Assembly: GCF_018224885.1 (NCBI RefSeq)
Contig: NZ_JAGTXB010000027.1
Coordinates: 60,528 to 124,527 of the forward strand
Length of the DNA: 64,000 nt
DNA from: Chitinophaga hostae
GTDB lineage: Bacteria > Bacteroidota > Bacteroidia > Chitinophagales > Chitinophagaceae
Direction: 5' to 3'
Of the stretch, positions 9,041-17,798 are shown piece by piece. The translations under genes were made by a program, and so were the position numbers. Below the pieces are notes generated by a model, which saw only the letters and a list, made by a program, of their open reading frames with translations, was not told where the DNA came from and did not search any database. Positions within the stretch are counted from its first letter, which is position 1; every line of letters starts with the position of its first letter.

Positions 9041-9436
9041 ATGGAAATCATTAAATGGACCGCGTTATCATTCCTGTTTGTTCTGTTAGCACTGAATTGC
9101 TATCAGGCTATAGCAGCACATACCGGCATTAGCAAATCAGGCGTTCTTTTAATTTTGCTGATTTCAGCTGTTCTGCTGAAAAGGGGGCGGATCTATTGGT
9201 GGCTGGGGGTTTTGTTGTTTATTTACGGGTTGTACAATCTGTTTTTTTTGGCTGCAAGGGCTGCTGAACCTACAGTGATGGAGTTTACGTCTAATCTGAA
9301 TTATTTTTTCTTTGGACATAGAACAAGGAATCCCTGGCACCATGTTATTAAATTAGTGCCGTTTATTTTTTATTTGTTGGGATTGATTTTTCTGTTAAGT
9401 AAACCCGGTAGGAAATATTATTTCGAAAACCGCTAA
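9041..9436 (+). CDS. Small integral membrane protein, unknown
   Basis: A 131-residue protein with four hydrophobic segments (around LSFLFVLLALNCY, GVLLILLISAVLL, WWLGVLLFIYGLYNLFF and FIFYLLGLIFLL) and a basic C-terminus. The frame is open further upstream, but the ATG at 9041 gives a protein beginning MEIIKW just before the first membrane segment and avoids overlap with the preceding gene, so I chose it. No family recognised. Confidence 0.6.
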   Translation: MEIIKWTALSFLFVLLALNCYQAIAAHTGISKSGVLLILLISAVLLKRGRIYWWLGVLLFIYGLYNLFFLAARAAEPTVMEFTSNLNYFFFGHRTRNPWHHVIKLVPFIFYLLGLIFLLSKPGRKYYFENR

Positions 9437-9457
9437 TGCTGCAACGTAATTAAAACC

Positions 9458-9482
9458 GCCCCGGAAGCTTCGCTCCCGGGGC
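9458..9482. terminator. Bidirectional terminator between convergent genes
   Basis: Arms GCCCCGG (9458-9464) and CCGGGGC (9476-9482) form a GC-rich hairpin between the stops of the plus-strand membrane protein (9436) and the minus-strand protease (9501). T-rich sequence is modest on both sides. Confidence 0.65.
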
Positions 9483-9500
9483 AGCCTTAAAAATCCGCGC

Positions 9501-10496
9501 TTACTGCTTTATTTCCCCCGGAATCACTTCTATCACCATCTTTCTTCCTCCCCGTAAAACATCCACTGCAATCCTTCTGCCGATCTGCTTATCTGAAAGC
9601 AGCAGGTGAAGATCATCTACGGTGGCTACCGGTTTGTTGTCGAAAGCGATGATGATATCACCGATATGTAATTCGGTGTTGTAATAATTGCCGTCGGGTA
9701 CGGTTTCAAACACGTATACCCCTGTTTGAACGGATAATTTATTAGCGGCAATCATGCGGCTGCTGAGATTGACCGGTTGTGCGGCGATGCCCAGTTGTGC
9801 CCGCCTGATTTTGCCGTGAAGGATCAGCTGTCCTGCAATCTGGGCGGCCAGGTTGGAGGAAATGGCAAAGCAGAGTCCTTGTGCGGAGGCGATGACCGCG
9901 GTGTTTACGCCAATGACCTGTCCCATTGAGTTGACCAGTGGGCCGCCGCTGTTACCCGGGTTGAGTGCAGCGTCGGTTTGTATCACGTTGTCGATCAGCC
10001 GGCCGTTGCTGGCGCGGAGGGTGCGTCCTAATGCGCTCACCACGCCGGCGGTAACGGTATACTGCAGCCCCATAGGGTTGCCAATGGCTATGGCGATCTG
10101 TCCTACCTGTAAGGTCGATGAATCGGCTAACGGCATTGCTTTAAGCCCCGTTTCATCAATTTTCAGTACGGCAATATCAGTGGAAGGATCGGCGCCCTTG
10201 ATTTCTGCGCTTACCTTTCTGCCATCAACAAAAGATACTTTTATGCTTTCAGCATTTTCTACCACGTGGTTGTTGGTAATGATGAAGCCGTCAGAAGAAA
10301 TAATGAAGCCGGAACCGGTGCCCGCCTGCACACGCCTTTCCCGCGTGCGCTGGTCGCTCACCTTTTTCTGTACTTCTATATGTACCACCGATTCGGCAAC
10401 AGTACCCACTACACCGGTAACGGTCTGGGAATAGGCATCTAATAAACTCCTATCGTTCGACGCCTGATGCGTAAGAAATGAAATTGAGTTATCCAT
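9501..10496 (-). CDS. HtrA/DegP-like trypsin-family serine protease with PDZ domain
   Basis: S1C-family protease. The triad is visible as His in ITNNHVVENAE, Asp in STDIAVLKID and Ser in NPGNSGGPLVN. A C-terminal PDZ domain spans roughly the last 90 residues (GVYVFETVPDG.., LHIGDIIIAFDNKPV). The open frame extends to a TTG at 10514, but ATG 10496 (MDNSISFL) is preferred because a -7 box ends at 10512. The protein has 331 residues. No signal peptide or membrane anchor is seen, unusual for the family, so it may act in the cytoplasm. It is divergent from the sigma-factor gene. Confidence 0.9.
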   Translation of the reverse strand: MDNSISFLTHQASNDRSLLDAYSQTVTGVVGTVAESVVHIEVQKKVSDQRTRERRVQAGTGSGFIISSDGFIITNNHVVENAESIKVSFVDGRKVSAEIKGADPSTDIAVLKIDETGLKAMPLADSSTLQVGQIAIAIGNPMGLQYTVTAGVVSALGRTLRASNGRLIDNVIQTDAALNPGNSGGPLVNSMGQVIGVNTAVIASAQGLCFAISSNLAAQIAGQLILHGKIRRAQLGIAAQPVNLSSRMIAANKLSVQTGVYVFETVPDGNYYNTELHIGDIIIAFDNKPVATVDDLHLLLSDKQIGRRIAVDVLRGGRKMVIEVIPGEIKQ

Positions 10497-10511
10497 AATA
10501 ACAAACGCGCT

Positions 10512-10565
10512 CAAATTTATTTCCAGACTGTTCCGGATGCCGTTTTGGCATCCGTTATAACGGAT
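10512..10565 (-). promoter_or_regulatory. HtrA-like gene promoter with nested palindromes
   Basis: On the minus strand TAAATTTG (10512-10519) matches the TAnnTTTG -7 consensus, 16 bp before the protease ATG. Upstream, where the -33 contact should be, are two overlapping symmetric elements: GGATGCC-GTTTT-GGCATCC (10535-10553) and the perfect 16-bp palindrome ATCCGTTATAACGGAT (10550-10565). Together they look like an operator between the protease and the divergent sigma-factor gene at 10650. The palindromes are seen; the regulatory role is inferred. Confidence 0.5.
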
Positions 10566-10649
10566 TCATGCCATCTTTGCTATTAGCCGTAGAAAATCAT
10601 AATTATTTAGCTATTTTGACGGCCAATGTTTTTCGTCTAATTAGGGTCT

Positions 10650-11222
10650 ATGCCAGGAATTGATATACAGGCAATGTGGGATACTGTTTACAGGACGGAC
10701 GATCAGCAGTCGTTCCGGAACCTGTTTAATCATTTTTACACAGGATTAGTGCGTTTTGCAACGGATCTATCTATCAGCAGGGAGGCGGCGGAAGAAATTG
10801 TGTCTGATGTTTTTGTTCAGCTATGGAAAAACCGCAAACAGGACGACCCCATTGTACATATCAAAACCTACCTGTTCACCGCCGTACGCAACAGGTGCTA
10901 TAATCATCACCGCGATCAGTATAAACACCAGTGGCTGGAACTGGAAGAGGAAGAAGCCCCGCTTACCGGGGATGTACATCCGCAGCTGGAGTGGAAAGAA
11001 ATGCAGCTGTGGCTCGACAAAGCCATCGGCACCCTTTCTCCGCAGGGACGAACTATTTTCAGGCTGGTCAGGGAAGAAGGATTTAAATATAAAGAAGTAG
11101 CCGCTATCCTCGAAATATCTCCGCGTACTGTGGAAACACAGCTGGTAAGAGCTACCAGCCGCCTGCGACAGGCATTACAGCACTATGGTCACGGACTTGA
11201 CCAGAAAATCCCCGCCCGCTGA
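10650..11222 (+). CDS. ECF RNA polymerase sigma-70 factor (FecI-like)
   Basis: Extracytoplasmic-function sigma factor of 190 residues. The sigma-2 region spans ~20-90 (AAEEIVSDVFVQLWKN) and the sigma-4 helix-turn-helix ~125-180 (YKEVAAILEISPRTVETQL). It starts a plus-strand series with FecR, SusC and SusD. By the known scheme, ligand binding at the SusC receptor is signalled through its STN domain to FecR, releasing this factor to transcribe the uptake genes. Confidence 0.93.
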   Translation: MPGIDIQAMWDTVYRTDDQQSFRNLFNHFYTGLVRFATDLSISREAAEEIVSDVFVQLWKNRKQDDPIVHIKTYLFTAVRNRCYNHHRDQYKHQWLELEEEEAPLTGDVHPQLEWKEMQLWLDKAIGTLSPQGRTIFRLVREEGFKYKEVAAILEISPRTVETQLVRATSRLRQALQHYGHGLDQKIPAR

Positions 11223-11308
11223 AATTTTTTTTCTCCCCCTGTAAGTAATCGCTTTCATTTTCGTGTCTCTCCCGGTAGGGAACTTTTGTTCGTTTAAACC
11301 AATCGTAC

Positions 11309-12334
11309 ATGGACAGTCATCGCCTGGATGAATTGATGACCGCTAAATTAAGTGGCACGCTGGACGAAGCCGGACAGCGGGAATTGACGGAATTATTGCA
11401 GCAGCACCCGGAATGGGCGCAGGAACTTGCTTTGCTGGAAGAATACTGGAATGCAGTACCGGCAGCGGAAGCACCTGCTGCTATTGTTTTTAGTGAGATG
11501 ATGGCTAAAGCAGCGCAACCGGCAGCAACGGAAAATACCAGGACCCTTCACTGGTGGAAATGGGCAGCTGCCGCGGCGGTAATAGGACTGCTCTGTACCC
11601 TCAGCTACCGGCTATGGCACAACGTAGCAACCGGCAGGGAGATCGTGGAAACACGCAACGGGGAGCGCCGGCAGTTTCGCCTTAGCGATGGCAGTATTGT
11701 TCATATGAATGCCTCCAGCCGCCTGGCTTTCGACCTGAACACCCGCAGCCGGGAAATATGGCTGGAAGGAGAGGCCTATTTTGAAGTAGCCAAAGATGCT
11801 GCACGCCCTTTTGTGGTACACGCTGCCACCCTGAACATACATGCATTGGGCACCGCCTTTAACGTAAAGGCCTATCCCGGCGAAGGCAGATGTGAAACCA
11901 CCCTGCTGGAAGGGGCCGTGGAAGTATATCTCGACAAAACACCCGCTCACAGGGTACGCCTGCGTCCCTATGAGAAAGTGGCATACGATAACAACAACGC
12001 GATCGCATCTCCGGAAAAAATACTGGAAATAAAACCGGTTATTTCCAAAACGGTGATGGCCAAGGCGGTTGCCTTACCAGCGATCGACAGTACGGTATCT
12101 GAAACGGCCTGGGTCAGCAACCGGCTGCAGTTTGAATCGCTCAACTTTGAACAGCTCGCCACCCTGCTGGAACGCTGGTATGGCGTGCAGATCACCTTCC
12201 GCAATAACAATGTAAAAAAATATGTATTCAGTGGTTCGTTCGCGTCGGAAACAGTTACCCAGGCACTACAGGCATTACAGCTGACAGAGGAATTTCACTT
12301 TGAAAACAATGGCACGCAAATCATCATTTATTAA
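11309..12334 (+). CDS. FecR family anti-sigma factor
   Basis: Inner-membrane anti-sigma regulator of 341 residues. A cytoplasmic N-terminal part (~1-75) binds the sigma factor. One membrane helix follows (WKWAAAAAVIGLLCTLSYRL), then the periplasmic FecR domain (RQFRLSDGSIVHMNASSRLA, EGEAYFEVAKD) and a C-terminal DUF4974 domain (LQFESLNFEQLATLLERWYG). It lies 86 bp after the sigma factor and ahead of the SusC gene whose STN domain it should contact. Confidence 0.92.
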   Translation: MDSHRLDELMTAKLSGTLDEAGQRELTELLQQHPEWAQELALLEEYWNAVPAAEAPAAIVFSEMMAKAAQPAATENTRTLHWWKWAAAAAVIGLLCTLSYRLWHNVATGREIVETRNGERRQFRLSDGSIVHMNASSRLAFDLNTRSREIWLEGEAYFEVAKDAARPFVVHAATLNIHALGTAFNVKAYPGEGRCETTLLEGAVEVYLDKTPAHRVRLRPYEKVAYDNNNAIASPEKILEIKPVISKTVMAKAVALPAIDSTVSETAWVSNRLQFESLNFEQLATLLERWYGVQITFRNNNVKKYVFSGSFASETVTQALQALQLTEEFHFENNGTQIIIY

Positions 12335-12401
12335 GCACACGTTCACTTAAAATCCATTTATGAAAAGCTAATTACCAGCTCATCGTTCAATGAAAAAAAA
12401 C

Positions 12402-12428
12402 ACAGGAAATGCTACTAACATTCCCTGT
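12402..12428 (+). other. Hairpin in the SusC leader
   Basis: Arms of 10 bp (12402-12411 and 12419-12428, one mismatch, ACAGG..CCTGT) with a seven-base loop lie between the FecR stop and the SusC start. No T-run follows, so it is not a standard terminator; it could be a leader structure or chance. Confidence 0.3.
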
Positions 12429-12511
12429 GCAAAGGCTAATCAGCAAAGCGCCAGCCCCCTTTGGACCGGATGGCAGGGCCTTGCTATTGTATCACCCGTT
12501 ATCACAAATTT

Positions 12512-15500
12512 ATGGAAAAAGTCAACCAATCGGATGCATGCCGGCGAAGAACGGCTATGCTCAAGCATTTGATCATTATGAAGCTATCATTCTTTATTGT
12601 TTTACTTTCCTGTATGCAGGTGGCTGCCACGGGCTATTCCCAGAAGCACATCAGTCTCAACATGAAAGACACAGAGATCAAAAAAGTACTGGACCGCATC
12701 GCCAGCCAGTCTGATGTAAGGTTTCTGTACAGCAACCGGAAAGTAGACCTGCAGCAGCGGGTAAGCATCAACGCCACCGACGAGTCCCTGCAAACCGTAC
12801 TGGCAAAGGTGCTTTCCGGCACCGGCTTCACCTATAAAGAGCTGGAAGGCCACCTGGTGGTAATTATCCCGGAACATACAGATTGGGAGAACATAAAGGT
12901 AAAAGGCCACATCACTGGCGCTGATGACCACGCATCCCTGCCCGGCGTAACCGTGCAGGTAAAAGGTACCACCATCGGTACCCTCACCGACGAAAATGGT
13001 AACTTTTCCCTGGACGCGCCCTCCGGAGGGACCCTGTTATTCCGCTATGTAGGATACGAACCCCTGGAATTGCCGGTGAAAGCCAGCATGGACGTGCAAC
13101 TGAAAAAATCTTCCAGTGCGCTAACAGAAGTGGTGGTGATCGGTTATGGTGTTACTCAGAAAAAAGATCTCACCGGTTCCATTGTCAGCATTACCCCCAA
13201 GGAATTTAATAAAGGCATCATCAGCAATCCGGTACAGGTATTGCAGGGCAAGGTAGCCGGCCTGGTCATCAGTAAACCCGGCGGTAACCCCAACGGTAAA
13301 GTGAGCATCAGCCTGAGAGGCGCCTCCTCGTTATCCGCCAGCAGTCAGCCGTTGTTTGTTGTGGATGGTATTCCTGGTATCGACATCAATGCAGTGCCAC
13401 CGGATGATATTGTATCTATTGATGTATTGAAAGATGCTTCCGCAGCAGCCATCTATGGCTCCCGGGGCGCCAACGGTGTTATCATCGTCACTACCCGTCG
13501 TGGTAAGGAAGGTGCGCCACAGGTGTCTTACAGCGGCTACATTGGTATGGAAAAGATGTCCAACACCTACGATGTGCTGAACGCAGGAGACTACCGCAAA
13601 TACCTGAAAGATAATAATATTGATGCGGCAGCCTTTGATCTCGGCGCTTCCACCAACTGGCAGAAAGCCATCACCCGCACAGGTATCAGCCATAGTCATA
13701 ACCTGTCGATGAGCGGCGGAAAAGATAATACCCGCTACAGCGCTTCTGTCAACTATCTCAACAACGAAGGTGTGGTATCAAATTCCGGCCTGGAACGTAC
13801 CATTGGCCGTATCACCCTGGATCAGGGCATTTTTGATAACAGGTTGCGGCTGGGACTTTCCATGAACTACGTAGGGGAGAAGAACAGGTACCAGGGCACA
13901 GACCCCGACGGTAATGGCGACAATCGTATCTGGGAGCAGGCTATCGCCTATAATCCCACGGCGCCCATTTATCATGCAGACGGCACCTTTTTCGAAAAAC
14001 TTGATATCAACGATAACTATAACCCGGTGGCCCTCGCCAACCAGATCAAACATCAGCGCGCCCTGAACCGGTTCATTGGTTCTGCTAAAGCGACCTATGA
14101 TATTACGAGTCATCTCACGTATGACCTGTTATTGGGTATGGAACGCGCTTCCAGCGATCGTGGCCTCTATTATTCCAAGGAGTCGCCTGTTATTGAAGGC
14201 GCGGGCAGCAACGGTTCCGCCACCCGCGCATCCAAAACATGGGATAACAAAACTTTGGAAACCTATTTTACCTATAACCAGCAATGGGGCAAAAATGTAT
14301 TCAAGGCAACCGCCGGTTATTCCTATCAGCACTTCTTCACCAATAGTATGTCGGCCGGCAACACCCAGTTTGTATCCGATATCTTCAGCTATAACAACCT
14401 CGGCGCGGGTCAGGGCGATCAGCCCGCCGTTAGCTCCGGCGCAGAAGAAAATTCGCTGGTGTCTTTTATTGGCCGCGTATTCTACAGCTACAACGATAAG
14501 TACCTGCTTACCGGTACCGTACGCCGCGACGGATCTACCCGGTTTGGTAAAGATAAAAAATGGGGTACGTTTCCTTCCGCCTCACTGGCATGGCGTATTA
14601 CACAGGAGCCATTTCTGCAAAACAGCAGCTGGCTGCAGGACCTGAAATTTCGTGTAGGCTATGGCGTTACCGGTAACCAGGAAATCCAGAACTATAAATC
14701 ACCGCTTACCTACAGCCCGGGTGGTAAAGTGCTCGACAACGGCCGCTGGGTGACTTCCTACCAGATCGGACAAAATGAAAACCCAAACCTGCGCTGGGAA
14801 TCTGCCGCACAGTTTAATGCGGGTTTCGACTTTACCATGTTCAAAGGGCGACTGAGCGGAACACTGGAATACTATGATAAGCGCACCAAAGACCTGCTCT
14901 TCAACTACAACGTACCTTCGCCGCCTTACCTGTTCCCGTCTATGCTGGCCAACGTAGGTAAGATCAGTAATAAGGGTGTGGAACTGTCCCTGAGCGGTGG
15001 CATCATTGAACATAAGGATTTCAGCTGGAACGCATCGTTTAATATTTCCCGTAACTACAATAAGATCCTCTCCATCGCCAACGACCAGTTCAAGAGCGAT
15101 GCCATTTATGATGGTACCGTGGGAGCGCGCGGGCTGACAGCCGTGCAGATCGTAAAAGTAGTGCCAGGTTACTCTATCGGCACATTTTATATTCCGCATT
15201 ACACCGGCGTGGATGCCAATGGCAATCAGCAGTTTGAAGACATCGACGGCAGCGGCACATTCGACTTCCGCAGCGACAGCCGCGTGGCAGGTAATGGCTT
15301 GCCTAAATACCAGGCCGGACTGGCGAATAGCTTCCGTTATAAAAACTTTGACCTGAACTTTTTATTACGCAGTCTTTTTGGTTACCAGATCTTCAATGCC
15401 ACCGACCTGGTGCTGAGCGATCGTTTCAGCCGTTTACCCGGCCGTAATGCCATGGCAAAATATGCCGACAGCAACATTAAAGGTACCTATGTATCCGACC

Positions 15501-15751
15501 GGTTTATTGAAAACGGCGCTTTCCTCCGCCTCGATAACTTCTCCCTTGGATACAGCATACCAGCTGCCAAAAGCAAAATGTTTGCTAACCCAAGGGTATA
15601 TATCTCCGGGCAGAACCTGTTTGTGATCACGAAATATTCCGGCCTCGATCCGGAGCTGCCGATCGACGGACTGGCGCCGGGTATTGATAACCGTAACGTA
15701 TATCCGAAAACACGCTCTTTTGCACTGGGCTTTACGGTGAACTTTAAATAA
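12512..15751 (+). CDS. SusC/RagA-type TonB-dependent outer-membrane receptor with STN domain
   Basis: Outer-membrane transporter importing an oligosaccharide or similar ligand with its SusD partner. From ATG 12512 it has 1079 residues; the frame is open back to 12461, and ATGs at 12557 and 12578 (MKLSFFIVLLSCMQV) are alternatives, so the start is uncertain. After the signal segment comes an STN domain (DTEIKKVLDRIASQ..), a carboxypeptidase-like beta domain (LPGVTVQVKGTTIGT), a TonB-linked segment VVVIGYGVTQKKDLTGS, the plug (DVLKDASAAAIYGSRGANG) and a 22-stranded barrel. The STN domain identifies it as the signalling receptor for the sigma/FecR pair upstream. SusD starts 11 bp downstream. Ligand unknown. 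Confidence 0.94.
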   Translation: MEKVNQSDACRRRTAMLKHLIIMKLSFFIVLLSCMQVAATGYSQKHISLNMKDTEIKKVLDRIASQSDVRFLYSNRKVDLQQRVSINATDESLQTVLAKVLSGTGFTYKELEGHLVVIIPEHTDWENIKVKGHITGADDHASLPGVTVQVKGTTIGTLTDENGNFSLDAPSGGTLLFRYVGYEPLELPVKASMDVQLKKSSSALTEVVVIGYGVTQKKDLTGSIVSITPKEFNKGIISNPVQVLQGKVAGLVISKPGGNPNGKVSISLRGASSLSASSQPLFVVDGIPGIDINAVPPDDIVSIDVLKDASAAAIYGSRGANGVIIVTTRRGKEGAPQVSYSGYIGMEKMSNTYDVLNAGDYRKYLKDNNIDAAAFDLGASTNWQKAITRTGISHSHNLSMSGGKDNTRYSASVNYLNNEGVVSNSGLERTIGRITLDQGIFDNRLRLGLSMNYVGEKNRYQGTDPDGNGDNRIWEQAIAYNPTAPIYHADGTFFEKLDINDNYNPVALANQIKHQRALNRFIGSAKATYDITSHLTYDLLLGMERASSDRGLYYSKESPVIEGAGSNGSATRASKTWDNKTLETYFTYNQQWGKNVFKATAGYSYQHFFTNSMSAGNTQFVSDIFSYNNLGAGQGDQPAVSSGAEENSLVSFIGRVFYSYNDKYLLTGTVRRDGSTRFGKDKKWGTFPSASLAWRITQEPFLQNSSWLQDLKFRVGYGVTGNQEIQNYKSPLTYSPGGKVLDNGRWVTSYQIGQNENPNLRWESAAQFNAGFDFTMFKGRLSGTLEYYDKRTKDLLFNYNVPSPPYLFPSMLANVGKISNKGVELSLSGGIIEHKDFSWNASFNISRNYNKILSIANDQFKSDAIYDGTVGARGLTAVQIVKVVPGYSIGTFYIPHYTGVDANGNQQFEDIDGSGTFDFRSDSRVAGNGLPKYQAGLANSFRYKNFDLNFLLRSLFGYQIFNATDLVLSDRFSRLPGRNAMAKYADSNIKGTYVSDRFIENGAFLRLDNFSLGYSIPAAKSKMFANPRVYISGQNLFVITKYSGLDPELPIDGLAPGIDNRNVYPKTRSFALGFTVNFK

Positions 15752-15762
15752 AAACGATTTAC

Positions 15763-17256
15763 ATGAAAGCAACATTCCTGAAATATACATTGCTGGCCGG
15801 TATGTTAGTAGCCGGTTTCAGCTGCACCAAACTCGATGAAACCTTTTACGACCGTGGTACCGACGACAACTTCCTTAAAACAGAAGATGAGCTGAATGCC
15901 TTTTCCAACGGCGCTTACGCAAAGCTGCGCGGTTATCGCGACAGCTACTGGAAAATGAATGAAGTGACCACAGACGAAACCACCGTGCCTTCCCGCGGGG
16001 CCGACTGGAACGAAGGTGGCCTGTGGCGGGTGCTGATCAGCCACGAGTTCCCGATTACCCATCAGTATATCAACGATATGTGGAACTTCATTTACCGCGA
16101 TGGCGTAAACCCGGTGAATGCTATTTTACAGAAACTGGAAGGCTCCAGTGTGGTGCTGCCTACCAAAGACCAGATCATTGCACAAATGAAAGTACTGCGC
16201 GCCTTTCACTACTACCTTGCCATGGACGCCTTTGGCAATATTCCGATTGTAACTTCCTTTGAACAAACGGAGCCGCCAAAAAATACACCCCGCGCCGAAG
16301 CGTTTACTTTCATAGAAAAAGAAATAAAAGCCAATATCAATGCGTTGCCCGCCACACTTGACACCAGGAACTACGGCAAGGTAACAAAGGGGATGGCTTT
16401 TATGCTGCTGGCGAAGTTATACGTGAATGCGGAAGTATATACCGGCACCCAACGCTGGGCAGATTGCATTCGTATGTGCGATTCCGTTAGCAAGATGGGT
16501 TACCAGCTGGAAGCGGATTACTTTGCTAACTTCTCTACCCGTAACGAAAATTCAAAGGAAAATATTTTCGTGGTGCCCTACGATGCCATCAACGCCAAAG
16601 GCATGATGCTGCACTATCTTACCCTGCACTATAACAACCGTTATACTTATGGCTTGCCCAGTTCACCCTGGAATGGCTGGTGTACGCTCAAGGCTTTCTA
16701 CGAAGCATACAACGACAGCGATAAGCGTAAAACCATGTTCCTCGTAGGACAACAGTATGCACAAGACGGAACGCCGCTTAAAACAGAGCAAGGCGCGCCG
16801 CTGATCTTCTCCACCACCATCGGGGATCTAGCCAACGCCACGCAGACAGAAGGTGTGCGTATCGTAAAGTATGAGATCGAGAAAAATACCCCTTATTCCG
16901 ATCAGAACAACGATCTCGTAATATTCCGCTATGCCGATGCGTTGATGCTGAAAGCAGAATGCCTCCTGCGTACAGGGCAGGCAGCAACGGCACTCGCGCT
17001 GGTGAACCAGGTACGGGCACGTAATTTCGAAACGGCTAGTCCTATCACTGCATTGACGCTGGATACACTGCTGGCCGAACGCGGCCGCGAATTTATCTGG
17101 GAAGGCTGCCGCCGGCAGGACCTTATCCGCTTTGGCAAATGGAATGGCACCTGGCAATTCCATCCGGCCGATCAGGATTTCCGGAAGCTGTTCCCGATTC
17201 CACAGGCGCAGCTGGATGCGAATCCTAATTTGGTACAGAACGGAGGGTATAAGTAG
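15763..17256 (+). CDS. SusD/RagB family nutrient-binding lipoprotein
   Basis: Surface lipoprotein that caps the SusC barrel and binds ligand. The signal peptide ends in a lipobox (VAGFSC, Cys ~24). The protein has 497 residues, with TPR-like helices in the first half (MKVLRAFHYYLAMDAFGNIP is characteristic) and the conserved SusD end with a LAERGREFIWEGCRRQDLIR motif and the final FPIPQAQLDANPNL. It forms an operon with SusC (11-bp gap). Transcription ends at the hairpins downstream. Confidence 0.94.
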   Translation: MKATFLKYTLLAGMLVAGFSCTKLDETFYDRGTDDNFLKTEDELNAFSNGAYAKLRGYRDSYWKMNEVTTDETTVPSRGADWNEGGLWRVLISHEFPITHQYINDMWNFIYRDGVNPVNAILQKLEGSSVVLPTKDQIIAQMKVLRAFHYYLAMDAFGNIPIVTSFEQTEPPKNTPRAEAFTFIEKEIKANINALPATLDTRNYGKVTKGMAFMLLAKLYVNAEVYTGTQRWADCIRMCDSVSKMGYQLEADYFANFSTRNENSKENIFVVPYDAINAKGMMLHYLTLHYNNRYTYGLPSSPWNGWCTLKAFYEAYNDSDKRKTMFLVGQQYAQDGTPLKTEQGAPLIFSTTIGDLANATQTEGVRIVKYEIEKNTPYSDQNNDLVIFRYADALMLKAECLLRTGQAATALALVNQVRARNFETASPITALTLDTLLAERGREFIWEGCRRQDLIRFGKWNGTWQFHPADQDFRKLFPIPQAQLDANPNLVQNGGYK

Positions 17257-17270
17257 TTTTTCTTGCCCGG

Positions 17271-17464
17271 GATTTTTTTTTTGCCCAGGATTAGACTGAT
17301 TTTGATGATTTAAAGGATTTTTTCTTTTTTGATTTTAAAAGATTAGCGTAGATGTAAGCAAATTCGCTTAGATCTACGCTAATCTTTTAAAATCAAATTA
17401 TAATCACAAGAAGAAAATCCTTTAAATCATCAAAATCAGTCTAATCCTGGGCAAAAAAAAAATC
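17271..17464. repeat. Long hairpin element with 9-bp GATT units, copy 1
   Basis: A 194-bp nearly complete palindrome between convergent genes. The outer arms are 51 bp and perfect (17271-17321 against 17414-17464), ending in ten T / ten A. A second perfect 26-bp stem lies inside (17328-17353 / 17372-17397), with a small AAGC/GCTT apex. The outer arm is built of 9-bp units starting GATT (from 17289: GATTAGACT, GATTTTGAT, GATTTAAAG, GATTTTTTC). A related element lies at 31348-31551: the 39-bp TTG..GGATT segments match at about 30 of 39 positions. No ORF lies inside. It may be a bidirectional terminator or a non-autonomous mobile repeat. Confidence 0.85.
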
Positions 17465-17476
17465 GCTGCTATTTAT

Positions 17477-17517
17477 AACTGCCGCGCTGATATAATCACA
17501 GCGCGGCAGTTTTTTTT
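17477..17517 (+). terminator. Intrinsic terminator of the first SusCD operon
   Basis: Perfect 13-bp arms AACTGCCGCGCTG (17477-17489) and CAGCGCGGCAGTT (17499-17511) with a nine-base loop are followed by a T-run to 17517. It ends plus-strand transcription from the SusCD operon. It overlaps by a base or two the stop of the minus-strand gene at 17516. Confidence 0.88.
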
Positions 17518-17779
17518 AAGGACGAGGCGTTTCAGGGTGCGGGGCCTCTATTTTAGTGTCCGCGTTCCTGTGGCACCATGGCCCGTTGACATTACGGAAT
17601 GCCATCCGGGCAAACATGATATTGGTAAAGATGAATAACACAATCGCCAATATAACGGCCACTTTTGTGATACTTCTCAGGGCTGGTTTTCTCGAAAAAC
17701 CACCAAAAACATACCCGATAACAAACACCATACATGCGACAAACAGTATGCGCAGTAAGATGATAAACACGAATCCCAT
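17516..17779 (-). CDS. Small membrane protein, unknown
   Basis: An 87-residue protein with two hydrophobic segments (FIILLRILFVACMVFVIGYV and ITKVAVILAIVLFIFTNIMF) and a short polar tail rich in Pro and Glu. No family recognised. It is the last gene of a minus-strand operon behind a TonB-dependent receptor and a secreted repeat-like protein, 19 bp after the latter. Confidence 0.65.
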   Translation of the reverse strand: MGFVFIILLRILFVACMVFVIGYVFGGFSRKPALRSITKVAVILAIVLFIFTNIMFARMAFRNVNGPWCHRNADTKIEAPHPETPRP

Positions 17780-17798
17780 GATCTTGCAATTTAAAAGG

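Noticed and set aside
12390..12572. A 60-codon ORF before SusC beginning MKKNTGNATN
   Set aside because: It overlaps the SusC start in another frame and has no signal peptide or recognised domain; more likely the leader region.
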